A stretch of 64,000 nucleotides of DNA from Balanoglossus misakiensis. Lineage: Eukaryota > Hemichordata. Position numbers and translations under genes: made by a program. Below are positions 13,001 through 24,715 of the stretch, in pieces. The stretch is taken from the NCBI GenBank assembly GCA_040954595.2, contig CM082579.2:8804001-8868000 (forward strand), written 5' to 3'. The first letter of the stretch is position 1. Each line of letters starts with the position of its first letter. The notes beneath the pieces are model-generated. The model made no database searches and was not told the DNA's origin. It worked only from the letters and a program-made list of their open reading frames with translations.

Positions 13001-16000
13001 TGTTAATGTTTCAGAAGTAAGCTTGGCTAAGTTTGTTTGACCTTTCCTGAAAGTTTGTGCTATTATAAGAAAAAAAATCAATTTTTATTTCCGTGTGGGA
13101 GTGAAAGCCTGAGCTTATTCAGCTTTCTGAAAAAAATGTAATGCGGTATAATAATAGTACATACAGAACAGTACAATACAACATAAATTGCATAAATAAA
13201 CAATTGCATAATACAGTAAAAAAAATAAATGTTGACAGGAAAGAGTTGAGTGTGGAATGAGCAGAGAGCCAAAGAAGTAACTGTCAGCGAAGGTTAAAAA
13301 TTGAAATTTGTCATGTGTGAATAATTGATGGAAAGTGTACTAAGTACTGAGATGATTTGCAAGAGGGGAGAGACCACTGTTGGTGATTTGATCTCAACCT
13401 TGTCAATGAGTAGCCCCATCTACTTAAGTGTTATTTGGTTAAAGGCACTCTGTTTGCCGGATTGGATTAAAGGGGTTGCACACTGCCACATGCTTCAGAT
13501 CAAGACACCAGGAACTAAAAACAGTTATTAATAAATAGCGAATGTTATTGTTTAACATGCCAGGCCAATGATGAATGTGTAAGTTAACAGAGAGTGACCC
13601 GTCATAGGTGGGTTGCACATCAGCTGAGTGGTCGGGTGGTTTGTTTTGTTTCATTTTTTTTTGAAGGGTTAAATTGAGACGAACTGTAGAGGATGTTTTT
13701 CAATTCAAATGGCAAGGGATTAGGAAGGTCAGGGAACTTTGATAACCAAAATAACCCAGTTATTGTAACTGTTAAGTTTCATGCTCAATGGAGCTCTTGT
13801 CACAATTCAATTGGAGCGGCTGCCAAGCTTAAATTACCACAGAATAAACCACAGTGTATGATGTGTGTAGTTTTAATAACAAAGGTTGTAATAGTGTACC
13901 TTATCTAATCATTTTATTCACACTAAATGATTTTCCGTAGCCCTCGCCACTATTACTATTACTATTTCTCAATCATACATCACACATAAATTCTTGGTGT
14001 ATTATTTCAGCGGTCAGTTTTATCGATGTGACACACTTTTAAAAGCCATTGAATTTCAACAGAGCCACAGGCCCACACACGCGCACATGCTGTGGGCTCC
14101 CAAAGATTAATTGCTTTACAGTACGGTTGGTTGGACAGAGACCTCTAGAGTTTGGTTGCATTTGTTGTGCAGAGGGCGCCCTCTTGAGGCATATTTGTGT
14201 ACTGCCTGACTTGGCACAAGTACATGTATGGTTATTTGATCGGTCTCCAATGCACATACACATCAACTGAACAGTTTCTCTTTTGTTTCATTTCTCAGCA
14301 GAAAAAGGAAGATAAGTTATCCGATGCTGAACCTGTTGAGTGCAAGAAGATTAAGAAGGAACCAATTAATGAAATTGTATATAAATCTCCCAAGCAGGAA
14401 AAACCCGAACCTGAACACAAAGAGTAAGTCAGTGGTATAATTTCTCTTCTGTTTAAGGTGTTTGCATACATCAAATCAAAACCGGGACTCAAAGCTGTGA
14501 ATGCAGTTCAAAATCCAAATGGATCATGTAGATAGAGAGTGTTGGTTGGAAATTTTAGACTCGGTTCCAAGGTTTGATGAAAGGGGAAACAAAAAAACAT
14601 TCTCACATTTCCAGCTTCTGAACTGAAAATAAACTATGGTCAGAAAGGAGAAAATGGGATGATTGAAGTGTGTTTACGAGTGTTCGATGAACTGACTGAA
14701 CTCTCTGACAAAGATTCATTGTGAGGGTGTTTCTCTGGTGCACGCAGTCCATGGAATCATGTAGAAAAAAAGAATAATAAATATTGGTCGTTCTCTCGGT
14801 CTAATGTTTGCCCTGTGGTTTGGCCCCCGACAGGATTGGTGTGAAACAAGAAGACAGCCACGAATGGGATCGCAAACACCCGAGGAGGTTAGGCGAGAGA
14901 CGGAGCAGCAACTCCAGCATCCAGAGCGTCCACAGCACCAGCAGTCGGAAGAACGACAAGGACAGTCCCCCGAGGAAAAAGGTTAAAAAGGAGCACGCGG
15001 ACTCGAAGGCCGACGGCGGCAAACGCAAAGCGAAAGAGCCGGACGCCGCCGGCGATAAGCACGGGGAAAGGACGTTGCCGACGGAGAACTGTGACGGCGT
15101 GGCCGCTAACGCCGCCGGTCAGAGTAACGGCCACAAAGCTGCCGGTGATTGGACTGCCCTGGTCGCCAACGCCTATGTGTGCGCTCCGGAGAGACGGAAT
15201 CTCGATAAAAAGCCACTCATTAAAGTTGAAAATGAAGACAGGTGTGTGTGCATGCTTTTCTGTCATCTGTCTTGAGCTTGGGGGCATATTCTGCTCTCAG
15301 AGGATTCAGCACAAACTGAAAACAAACAATGTGAATTTGGAATAGTTTTATTTATTACATATGAAAAATAATGAAGATTTATGCTTCAAAGTAAAGTATC
15401 GACGGAGTCGAACCGCCTATGCTCAATGGCATCAAACCCATAATACTTTTTTTGCTTTTTGAATGAATTTCATTATTTTTCATATGCTGTTTAGCTAAAG
15501 TGTGGCTAGATGGCTAACTGCTGATGTAATATATCTTGCATACCAATTTGGAACAATTATCCCAAATAGTGGTCAAACAGAAACAATGCTTGCATTCCAA
15601 TTTGAAACAAGGTGACAAAAGTGGTCGAAATGAAACAATGACCTGTGGTTTCAGCTCAGCGGCAGTTTATGTTATGGACTCGCGTGTGCAATTTCAGTGA
15701 GGGCGCCTCGCTTGTAACTGGGCTTTTTACTTTCAGAATTCACTAAATGTAGTGGTAGTAGTCGTCCTCATTGAGTCTTTCATGATCTGCATTTGTTGAT
15801 GGGAATAGAGCCGAGAATGTGTCAGATGAAGTCTTCAACTTGATCTGATTCTTCCCAGGGATAGTTCAACACGTGTGTTCCCCCCCCCCCCACACACACA
15901 CACACCATACACACACAAACATTAGCACAGCGAAATAGCTGACACCGTACCACTTAACCAGAAAATAACCAAAACAATTTCTCTGCTTGCAGACAACACA

Positions 16001-18118
16001 CTGCAAACCATTACCTAGCCGAGGCTAAAGACTTGAAACACAAGGCTGATGGAATGGTAAGTCCGCTGGCTTGTAGACACACCATCTGCATCTGCAGTGA
16101 ATATTGAACCGGTTATAGAACTTTAATTGAAAGAGATCTCGGCCGGTGTGACCTGGAAGTGGGCACACAAAATCTGTCAAGTGTCAGCCTGTTCAATGTA
16201 AATAGCACCCACATCAGTGCCCTTTTTGTAGGTCAGTGCAGGGTGCCTGCCCTGAGGTTTTCTATTTATGACGTGCCGTTGCGTGTTGCAATAAAGCTCA
16301 TATTTACGTTTGCATTGGCCCACAGACTGACAAGACTGCCAAAGCATTGATGTATGTAGATGCTGTACTAGCCTTCATTCAGTGTGGGAATGCCATGGAG
16401 AGTGACCCCGAGACCAAATCGTCACCTTTCACCATGTACTCACAGACATCGGACCTTATAAGGTAGGCGTCTACACAGTTCTTCTCTTCCAGCCCTTTCT
16501 GATTCCCTTACTCTGTCTGTCTCCCTATTCCCTCCCTCCCTCCTCTCCTCTCTGTGTGCCCTCCCCCCCCCCCCTCAATGTCTTGCACATTCTCATATAC
16601 TTCTGTTTCATATTTCAGGTACATTCTGAAGTTCAAGGGTCATGGACCAGATTCAGGAGGGGTCGACAGGAAACTCACTGTTCTTTGGTAAGCACAAAGT
16701 GTCATTACTGAACTGCTTATTATGAAAATCTTCTCAGATGTATGCTTTGTCCACTACCATTTCGATGTGTAATACTACACAACAAGGATTTCTCTGGCAT
16801 CGTTCATCACTTTTGATCGTTTGGACATAGTGAAATCAATAACAGCGTTGCATATCAGCTCAGTTTTGTGGTCTGCTTTCTTCCCCCCCCCCCCCCCCCC
16901 CCAGTATGAGATGCCAGTCATTGCTTTACTTGAGGCTCTTCAAGCTGAAGAAAGAAAACGCCATGAAGTTCTCCAAGATTCTCACGGAGCACTTCAAGAC
17001 CACGCCCAAGCCCAACGCCCAAGCACCTTCACCATATCATGCCAATTGGAACACAAAGTGAGTCTCTTGTTTTTCTTTTACTGATCTGTGTATGTAGGAA
17101 TGTGTGGTTCGACTGTCAGCACCAGTGTGGTCCAGGATGTTGTTGTGCATCTGCTGGCATCTGTAGCTCTGTAAAGCTGGGTTGTTTGAGTGAATGTGTG
17201 TGTGTGTGCTTCTGTGAGTTTTGGTCATTAGCCGCCATGTTAGTTGTCTGATTCTTCACAGTGTATCCATATTATTACTGACCATCATCACAAAACTAGA
17301 ACTGAAAAAAGGATGAAGAATTATCACAAACTTACAATTATCTCACATGCGCATTTTCTTTCTGTCACTTCAGATATACGGGGACCCCGTCCCCGATGTC
17401 ACCGACGCCGTCGCCCGCCGGAAGTATCGGCTCCTGTGGAAGCCTGGGAAGCAACAACGGCGACAACATGTACCTGACGACCGGCGGCTCCACGCTGACG
17501 CCAGGCTCCTCCTCCCAAGCAGGCAAACTGCCCAACGGGCTGGCCACCCCCTCGGCCTCCCCGGCCACTGTCAGCATTCCACACAGGATACATAGCATTA
17601 TGTACGAGCAGATCACCTTCACCAATTATTTATTATTCGGCCACGACTTGTGGGATCAGGCGGACGTGTTACAGAACGAAAGTCAAGGTGAGATTTTCCT
17701 CCCCAAGTAACCCATCTGGGAATGGTAGTATAAAAACCACTGCTTGAATGAATCTATGAGAGCATGACAGGAACCATCTGCAGATCTAATCGGAATGTAT
17801 TGCCACCCATTTTACGCACTTGCAGATTGGTCTATTCGCGAAATGCAACGAAATTAAACCAATCTCAAACAGCCTTGCAAGATTGCTGCGGTCAGATAAT
17901 TTTCATTGTTCTGTGTGTGTGTGCGTCAGTGTATATGCACGCACCTTCCACCATTTTACTGAATGTTTTCTTCCTGTCTATCTATTTTATTCTCAGAGTT
18001 TTTCAATGCATTGGACAGTCACCTTGGTCCGCTAACGTTCCACAGCAGTATTCTGGATTTAGTCAAATACGTTCGCCTTGGACTTCACCGCCTCAATTCT
18101 GCCACCCTCCACTCGTGA
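7083..18118 (+). CDS. AFF: AF4/FMR2 (AFF) family protein, C-terminal ten coding exons (5' partial)
   Basis: Exons: 7083-7203, 8103-9383, 14299-14423, 14834-15241, 15993-16056, 16326-16462, 16619-16687, 16905-17057, 17374-17687, 17997-18118 (TGA at 18116). All junctions are GT-AG and the phases join into one frame of 930 residues after one split base. Visible parts in order: a Ser/Asp/Glu tract ([20 protein letters not shown]), the family's TK-x-NW-x-L-x-x-F segment at the start of the 1,281-bp exon, a long Lys/Ser-rich disordered region with an acidic SSDSDSD patch, the conserved [14 protein letters not shown] segment, Lys-rich possible nuclear localisation stretches, and from 15,993 the C-terminal homology domain ([43 protein letters not shown]). 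Family knowledge: AFF proteins are nuclear scaffolds of the super elongation complex with P-TEFb and ELL, and this C-terminal domain mediates dimerisation. The N-terminal partner-binding regions are outside the window. Which vertebrate paralogue it is closest to cannot be told; a single pre-duplication gene is likely. Confidence 0.93.
9384..14298 (+). other. Large AFF intron
   Basis: The intron runs from the donor GTGAGT after the 1,281-bp exon to the acceptor at 14,298. No coding exon was recognised inside. It contains an inverted pair of forkhead-like sites (9,810-9,834) and AT-rich sequence. The 3' end reads CTCAGCAG|AAA, a NAGNAG acceptor where either AG keeps the frame. Confidence 0.8.
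9810..9834. promoter_or_regulatory. Inverted pair of forkhead-type sites
   Basis: GTAAACAAA (9,810-9,818) and TTTGTTTAC (9,826-9,834) are perfect reverse complements separated by 7 bp. GTAAACA is the canonical FOX core. Being intronic in AFF, the pair could be an enhancer element; function is inference only. Confidence 0.3.
15358..15486. mobile_element. 129-bp foldback (MITE-like) element
   Basis: CATATGAAAAATAATGAA (15,358-15,375) recurs as an exact 18-bp reverse complement at 15,469-15,486. The arms continue inward with imperfect pairing to about 42 bp a side. Read on the minus strand the interior holds GGTTCGACTCC, which matches the tRNA T-loop/Pol III B-box consensus, flanked by AAGTATT...GATACTT pairing. 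It lies in the AFF intron between exons 14834-15241 and 15993-16056. A non-autonomous DNA transposon remnant is the simplest reading; no transposase is present. Confidence 0.55.
16883..16902 (+). other. C20 polypyrimidine tract at an AFF splice acceptor
   Basis: Twenty uninterrupted C residues are followed directly by AG (16,903-16,904) and the exon coding for [19 protein letters not shown]. The acceptor is certain from the conserved protein, so this all-C tract must serve as its polypyrimidine tract. Confidence 0.9.
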
Positions 18119-18796
18119 CCTGTCAGCCAGCTTTGGGATCGAGGAGAGGACAAGAGAAAAATAACCAAACTCATCACCTGGCAAAACGCAGTACTTCCAC
18201 AGAACGAGGACCACATCCCCAGGGTTCTGTCAATCACTGACTCCACACCTGCCAATCATACCTCATTTAGTATGCACACAATAAGGTCACATGGTTGCCC
18301 TCAGCCAATGGCTAGGCACTCAGCTGACAAGAAGTCTTTCAAAACAAAAGAGCCTGTCACCCACTGAAATGCAAGCTCCTCAGAGTTTTAAAAACGTTCA
18401 GTATTTTGTCGAGAGTGGGGAGGAAAAGTCAGTATTCAATATGCAATTATGGTGAAAATTTGGCCAGACAAGCTGCGCAATAGAACTGGTCTTTGCAGAC
18501 TCGTACTAGCTGAAATAAGTAAACATTATCAGTTGCCTTGGTGGCAGGTTTTCAATCAGGGCTTAGCCCCAGTGGCTAATAATTTTTGGGGGTGGGGGTG
18601 GGGGCTGACTTCAGTGTGTGTCTTAGGGTGTCAGGTCATACCGTTAATTCACCTGTTGTACGAATGTGCAGGTTGGTATAAACGGTAAAATCCAAAGCTT
18701 GACCACCTTACGACACTGTAGCTGGCCAGCCCTAATAGGACGGCCCAGTTGGATTGACATGTAAATCCCAGGGGTCGATTAGCTCATCATAAATTT

Positions 18797-18871
18797 TGAT
18801 TGACAGGTGTCAGTCATGACCCAGTCGATCAGAGGGGGGGCTGATTGGCAGGTCATCAGTTTGATTGACAG
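18797..18871 (+). promoter_or_regulatory. Cluster of PBX-MEIS type sites
   Basis: TGATTGACAG, the PBX-MEIS heterodimer consensus, occurs exactly at 18,797-18,806 and 18,862-18,871, with a one-mismatch copy TGATTGGCAG at 18,842-18,851. A weaker GGATTGACAT lies just upstream. All are on the same strand. An enhancer role is inferred, not shown. Confidence 0.35.
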
Positions 18872-21800
18872 GTGGTTTATTTCAGTGCCCTTACCAAATG
18901 TGAACACTTTGCCTACAGAGTACTGCATATATGTTAAATTTTTTGAAGAGAAAGAAACAGACATCACTTTGAAATACATTATATATTATATTCATTATAT
19001 GCACAGAGAGCAGTTGTATTAATAATAATTACATAATATATTTCATGTGGTACTTCTTCTTCCAATGTTGTCATTACTAAAGAAGAAAAAAATGCATGTT
19101 TGACTGGTCTGCAAATTCATTCTGTATTTTTGTGAGAGAGAGAGAGAACAATTGTCATTCAGATTTCACCTGTACTTTTTTCAGTTTCATCCACTTCTCT
19201 TGTTTGTATCCAATGTTATGCAAATGAGATCAAATCAGAAAGCCAAGATTGATTGCCAAGGTCAGAGTGCAAAGGTCAAAAGGGTCGATTTTTTAGTATT
19301 TATTAATTGTTAGACATTCAAGCAAGGGTAGAAAGAGTGAATATATTTTTAAAGAGATTTGCCTAATATAAAAAAAATTGAACTTTTCTAAGAAAAAACA
19401 TTGATATTTGTTTATAAAAGAGAGTTTTATTAGCCCGAATACTTAGCTTTATTTCGGCACAATCAACGGTCTTGACTTGGGCCTCGGAAAGAAAACAGAA
19501 ATCATTATTTATAAACGCTCAGCCAGACACAGGTGCAAATGAGGGAGACGTCCCAAGCGTGATCCATTTTTGTTGGTACATGTAGCAAATCTTTTGTATA
19601 TAATTACTATCAGGTTAAACAAAATAGATTTATTTTCTTAGATGCTTTGCACCCCTTAATTACAAACCTTGCAGGATTATCTTCTTTGTCCGAATCGTGA
19701 CAAATTTGTTTTATACGCTTGCTGATTACTTCAGTGAAGAGAGCCGTATTCCACACAGGGGTCAGGAATTTTCGCGCTCCGAAGAGAGAGAGAGTGCGTG
19801 AGTCGGCCGTCATTCAACATTCTGAGCGTCAGAGGAATTTCTAGTTGAAGAACCCAGCACTAGGAGTCACTATGAACCCATTCTGATAGAATGTTGCCAG
19901 TTGCAGACTTCTGCAGCATCAGCCTTAATGCGCAATGATTTTGGAAGTCACTGAGTGTCGTCCACACTGCAAGGAGTTGTTGTTTGGCTGTAACTGTTTT
20001 TTTCCCACTGACTTGGGTGGCGTTTTACACTTTAATCAAAGGCCATTGGCTTAATCTCTGAAATCTAGACGAGGGGCAACTCAGGTTGGCGATGCGAAAT
20101 AAGACTGCGATATGCCACCCTCTCCGTCGCTTACAAAAGTACTTAGCTGACTGTAATACATGTGTGCTTTTTTTTATACCAAACTATGATTCCACTTTCT
20201 TTTGTATGCATTTACTTAATATCCCATTGATCTGTGTTTTTTTGTTTATTTGCAACCAATGTTTTCAGTACCTGATAGACAACCACTGTACTATAGAGTT
20301 GCTTTTTTGTCAGCTGTCACAGAGAAAAAGTACCCTGGGGTCTGCGTCACGCCACTGTCAGCACTGGCACGGTACTTCTTCTCTCATTGGTCATGAAACA
20401 ATCACACGGCACAGCCCCAGCCAATCACAGAATGACGGGTAAACTCATTTACATCTCTCTGACTTTGGTCCTTCACTTTGTGCGTGGAATAAACTTGATT
20501 CAGGATTACCATGTCAACTCAATGTACATTTTGCACTTTGAATCTATCTTTGCCGGTGGTGGCAATACTCTGTACTTTACATCCGACCTGAGTCTGGCCG
20601 CCTCCTTAAATGAATTCTTGAGGACCCCATGCACTTTTCACCTTCAGTTTGAAAAAAGAAATGTCACAACAAACTTCTGCTCAAGGTGTGGGGAGATCTT
20701 GCGCCAAAGGATTTGTTTTGTAGGGATATAGTGCAAACTCGAATCTTCCCAAAGCGTACTGTATCGCAAATATGTATCCCAAGCAAAACAAATGCTCTCA
20801 AATTGTCTGACTTTTTAAGTTTAACCCATTCTCATCATCCTCCTACACAGGAACAAAGAATGTAACTACACATTTCTAGCAACTCTTCATATCATTATAA
20901 GTCATTCTTAAGTTAGCCAGGTGAAGCAACTCGTCAACAGGGGTACTAACTGGAGTGGGGATAAACTATTACGTTGCAAGGCGATTCAAACCAAGAGTTG
21001 GTTTTAATCACTCTTGCTCTCTCCTCTTTTTCATAAAATTCCGTGACACGTGGTTCGAAAACAGATATCCATGTGTTACAAATGCAACTGAGAATATTTA
21101 TGTGACTGAAAAATTTACATTATCGCATCAGTGGAATAAGTAGTTATTTTTGACATACTCTGCGAAAGATTTCGGCTGCGAGAATAATTATGATAATAAT
21201 TTAAATGCCGCTTGAAATGTTGACTTTTTTCCAAGTGGTTCTGCGCGTCAGACTTTTATGGTAATTCATGCAGATGAGTTATCAAAACCTTGATTCTGAT
21301 TGGTGGGTGTCACATTTTCCTCTTTTTTTGATATTCGAATATTGAATCTGACAAACCAATTAAAACTCAGGAGAATTTATGTAGATGGACATGATGAATA
21401 TCTGCCACAGTCTACCTGTCGCAGATTTTTTAGAAAAAAAAACAAACAAAACAAAAGTTATCACTGAGAAGTATAAAAACAAAAAAATGATGACATTCCG
21501 CGGAAGGTTGTGACTGTCGAAAGAATTTAGTTCTGTACACATGCTTTCTTTTTGTAGAACTTTCAGAACAAAAAACTTGTGTATTTGATTGTGTATTTTG
21601 TGCAACCGTCTTTTTGTAAGGTATTGTCTTTATTTATGTATCAATGAAAAAAATGTATTTCTTTCTTGTACATATGTACAATTTTTTCAAGGTTTAATAG
21701 GTGGCCCAAGTTGAAAAGTAGTTAAATACTAAGTACTAGCCTTAAAAGGCATACTCAACACTGCAATTTTTTTTTCAATTTTTTTTTCTTCAAAAGTCAA

Positions 21801-23540
21801 TGGGAAAGTACATTTGGACATTGATTTCGTTTTCCTTGTTTGTTGAAACCAAACGCTCCAATCGAAATGACTTCAGCATTTTCCTGCCACCCTGTCAGTG
21901 TTTTGTAGACCGGTATGTGACTGAAAGTCACTAGGGTCATTGTAAGATACAATGAATGTAACAGAAGAAATTATTTGTTCTTTTAAAAGAAGCACAGTCT
22001 GAATCAGACAATATAGGAATAATGCATCCTCGGTTCTGTAGCTGCATTCCATTAGTTCAACATTGGATTTACAAAACTTGATGAACATGTGCAAGAAGAA
22101 GACATGGACAGGCTCATGCTTCATGGCTAAAAATCCAAAATCTCCACAATCAGTTGTTTTAATTTGATGCATTTTCGCCTTAATGTGTGCCTAGTCCTCA
22201 GCTGATAATTTTAACCCCTGGGTTTTGTGCTGCCTTCAAAATATAAAGAATGAAGCTGATCTCACAAAGACATTTACCATTACCTTAATGCTCATTTCGG
22301 GGTTGTTTTTTTCTTCATAGCTGTATTCAACACATCTAGCACATAGCCTTCCTCTGCAAACTCCACAACTCTGCTCAGTGCGAGAAATGTTTTCTTTGGA
22401 AATCTATGTACATAGTGACTCTTCATTCAGCAAATCTTTTTTTTTTGTAATTTAACTCAATCTTGTGGAACAGAAACTAAGCAAGAGAGAAAAAGTGCAG
22501 GGGAGGAAAGACAGACTGAGAGGCATAAGATGTAGTAAGCAGGGTCTGAAGCATCTTCTATGTTCGTAAGTCACCCAAAGGGAAGGGCTGCACCAGCTGA
22601 GTTCAAAAATCATGATCAAATTTACTTAGAGCTGTCACAGCACACAACCTGAAAACTTGCTAAAGTACCTTTCACACGTGTATGCATATCACAGCGTACT
22701 GGACACCAGGCCTGGTCCGTCGAGGGCAAATCCTGAAAGAGGATCTTGGAAACTTGAAAAAAAATCATGTTTTGCGAAGATTTAACGGAACATATCGTAT
22801 AGGGGAGGGATGGGGGGGGGATCTGGGGTAGAGAGTTTTGGAACTGCCTCAGTGGCCAGGTGCTTGGTATCCAGTATAGCTCACTAACATGACGTAGGGA
22901 GAGCATATCACACACAGTTTCTTTGCGGCTCACTATTTTCATATCTTTCACATCTGTCACCGTGGATATGTATATTTTTTGACAGAGCTTTAAACTCACA
23001 ATAAGTTGTCTTAATTTCCTTGTTACTGTAGAGGTATTTAATGACTGAATCCAAAAAATAGAAGTCTGCCAAAACTTATCAGGGGATCATGAAATCCTGA
23101 ATCGGTTCAGTCTCTGTGCCAACAAAAATATTTTGTTGAGGCTCGCGGACTCATCTGTCCCGAGCAGAGTGTTCTAGATGAGGACGAAATACTCTCCAAG
23201 AAAAGAAAGCCATGTATGTACGGATGTTTTATGCACCACTACAGCTCTCGAAGAGTGGAACATTTTTTAATTTGTAGACCAAAATGAAATACATGTAATG
23301 AGATTAATTTTGTGCAAAAGCCAGTGACGTCCTACCAAGGGCGAATGACAGAGATGGTCTGATTAATTTATTGTTGTACATTAACTATGTAAATGAAGAC
23401 CAAATATTTTGAGAATTGTATCAAAAACACAATCCTGCCAATTTGTATTTCAAATATAACCCTGTCAGTGGGTGTCTATCGGCATGTGTATATTCTGATG
23501 CTCGAATTGTAACCGGTTTGAGGGATCTCCATCGCACCAA

Positions 23541-23944
23541 ATAACCACCCACCTGCTGGCTGTTTATCTGGTCGGAATCACAAATGAGTACATGTATTGT
23601 GCAACCAGGGGACTTTAACCATTTACTGCAAATGGTTATTCATTGTGCCAAATAATCACCTCAATGTATGGTGTTTATCTGGTAGTGTTCCCCCAGTCCC
23701 CTGCTGGCAGGGTTTTATCTGAGTGGGCCACTCACTGTTGCAGCAAATTCCCCAGTAGCAGTGCCACTGACTGTATCCTGCCTTTAGGGTTTGGGAGGGT
23801 TTTATCCAGTAGGGGGATATTCACCACATTGAATAATCACCCACTGAGTGGGTGTTTATGTGGCAGTAATGTCCTGGTTTTTTTTTTTCATTTCATAGGT
23901 ATAATATCATTACACCAATAATCACCTCCTCACTTGGTGTTTAT
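23541..23944 (+). repeat. Four dispersed copies of a 27-nt hairpin motif
   Basis: Copies at 23,541-23,567, 23,652-23,678, 23,833-23,859 and 23,918-23,944 share the frame ATAAYCACC...GGTGTTTAT (the first copy diverges), are all exactly 27 nt, and are followed by CTGG or a close variant. Each can fold on itself; the third has a perfect CACCCACT-G-AGTGGGTG stem. Two further perfect small hairpins lie between them, AACCATTT-ACTGC-AAATGGTT (23,617-23,637) and TGAGTGG-G-CCACTCA near 23,720. Confidence 0.6.
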
Positions 23945-24709
23945 CTGGTGTAAACCCCCAGTATCCTGCCACTAGGGTTTTAGCACAGAGGAAAACACAT
24001 GCCACAGACTGCCACATTGAATAGGGGAGAAATCAACAAAATATAGCTACATAACTGCATATTCTGCTGTCATTTTTGCATAAATATCACTGCTTAATAT
24101 GTACACTTAATATACTATTTCATCTTCCTTCAAATGAACTTCTTTTTTCCTTCCTTGGGTAAATTAAAAGCTGAATGACATGAAAAGCTTCAAAAATGTG
24201 TATATTTCGGTAGCTGAATCCTTGTCCATTTGTATATTTTTATGATAATTCTCGGAAGAACCCTTTGTAAGACCAAGGTCTCTGCAAAAAATTGGCACTG
24301 ACAATGCCTTTGTGCTTGTTTTGTATTCTATTTAGAAAAAGAAACCAAGTATATTTTCCCATTTCTTGTACAGACACAGCCAAGTACTTTGGATTGTAAT
24401 TGTTATTTTTTTTCCTCCTTCTCTGGATCCTATGTTCCGAGGAGGCTTAGGTTTAAATATAAATGCAATATGAATATAAATTGTTGAAAAAAATTCTGAT
24501 CTCTACAAACCATATGTTCATTATTATTACTGTTATTAAACAAGACACCTTAAAGTGTGTGCGTTTTCATAATTATTGCGAAGTTTTTCCAGTCTTATTT
24601 TCTGTGTGTGTGTGTGTGTGTGGTACTACTAGTAGCAGAATATGACTGTCTTCTGCAGAAGTGTTCGGGTACATGAGTGTGTGTGTGTGTTTGAAAATAT
24701 TCAGAGATG

Positions 24710-24715
24710 AATAAA
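24710..24715 (+). terminator. Candidate poly(A) signal of AFF
   Basis: AATAAA, the last such hexamer noted in the long non-coding stretch after AFF. Assignment to AFF is positional only. Confidence 0.3.

Larger units (their letters stand above)
18119..24715 (+). other. Probable AFF 3' UTR and downstream non-coding DNA
   Basis: The AFF stop is at 18,116-18,118. No coding exon was recognised from here to the next gene. AATAAA occurs at 20,488-20,493 and at 24,710-24,715. Vertebrate AFF genes have very long 3' UTRs, so a UTR of several kilobases is plausible, but its end cannot be fixed from sequence alone. The stretch holds a PBX-MEIS motif cluster near 18.8 kb and a hairpin cluster at 23.5-23.95 kb. 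Confidence 0.5.

Noticed and set aside
15394-15448. tRNA gene on the minus strand
   Set aside because: T-arm and acceptor-like pairing exist but only about 24 nt lie between them, so D and anticodon arms cannot both fit. The segment is the centre of a foldback element.
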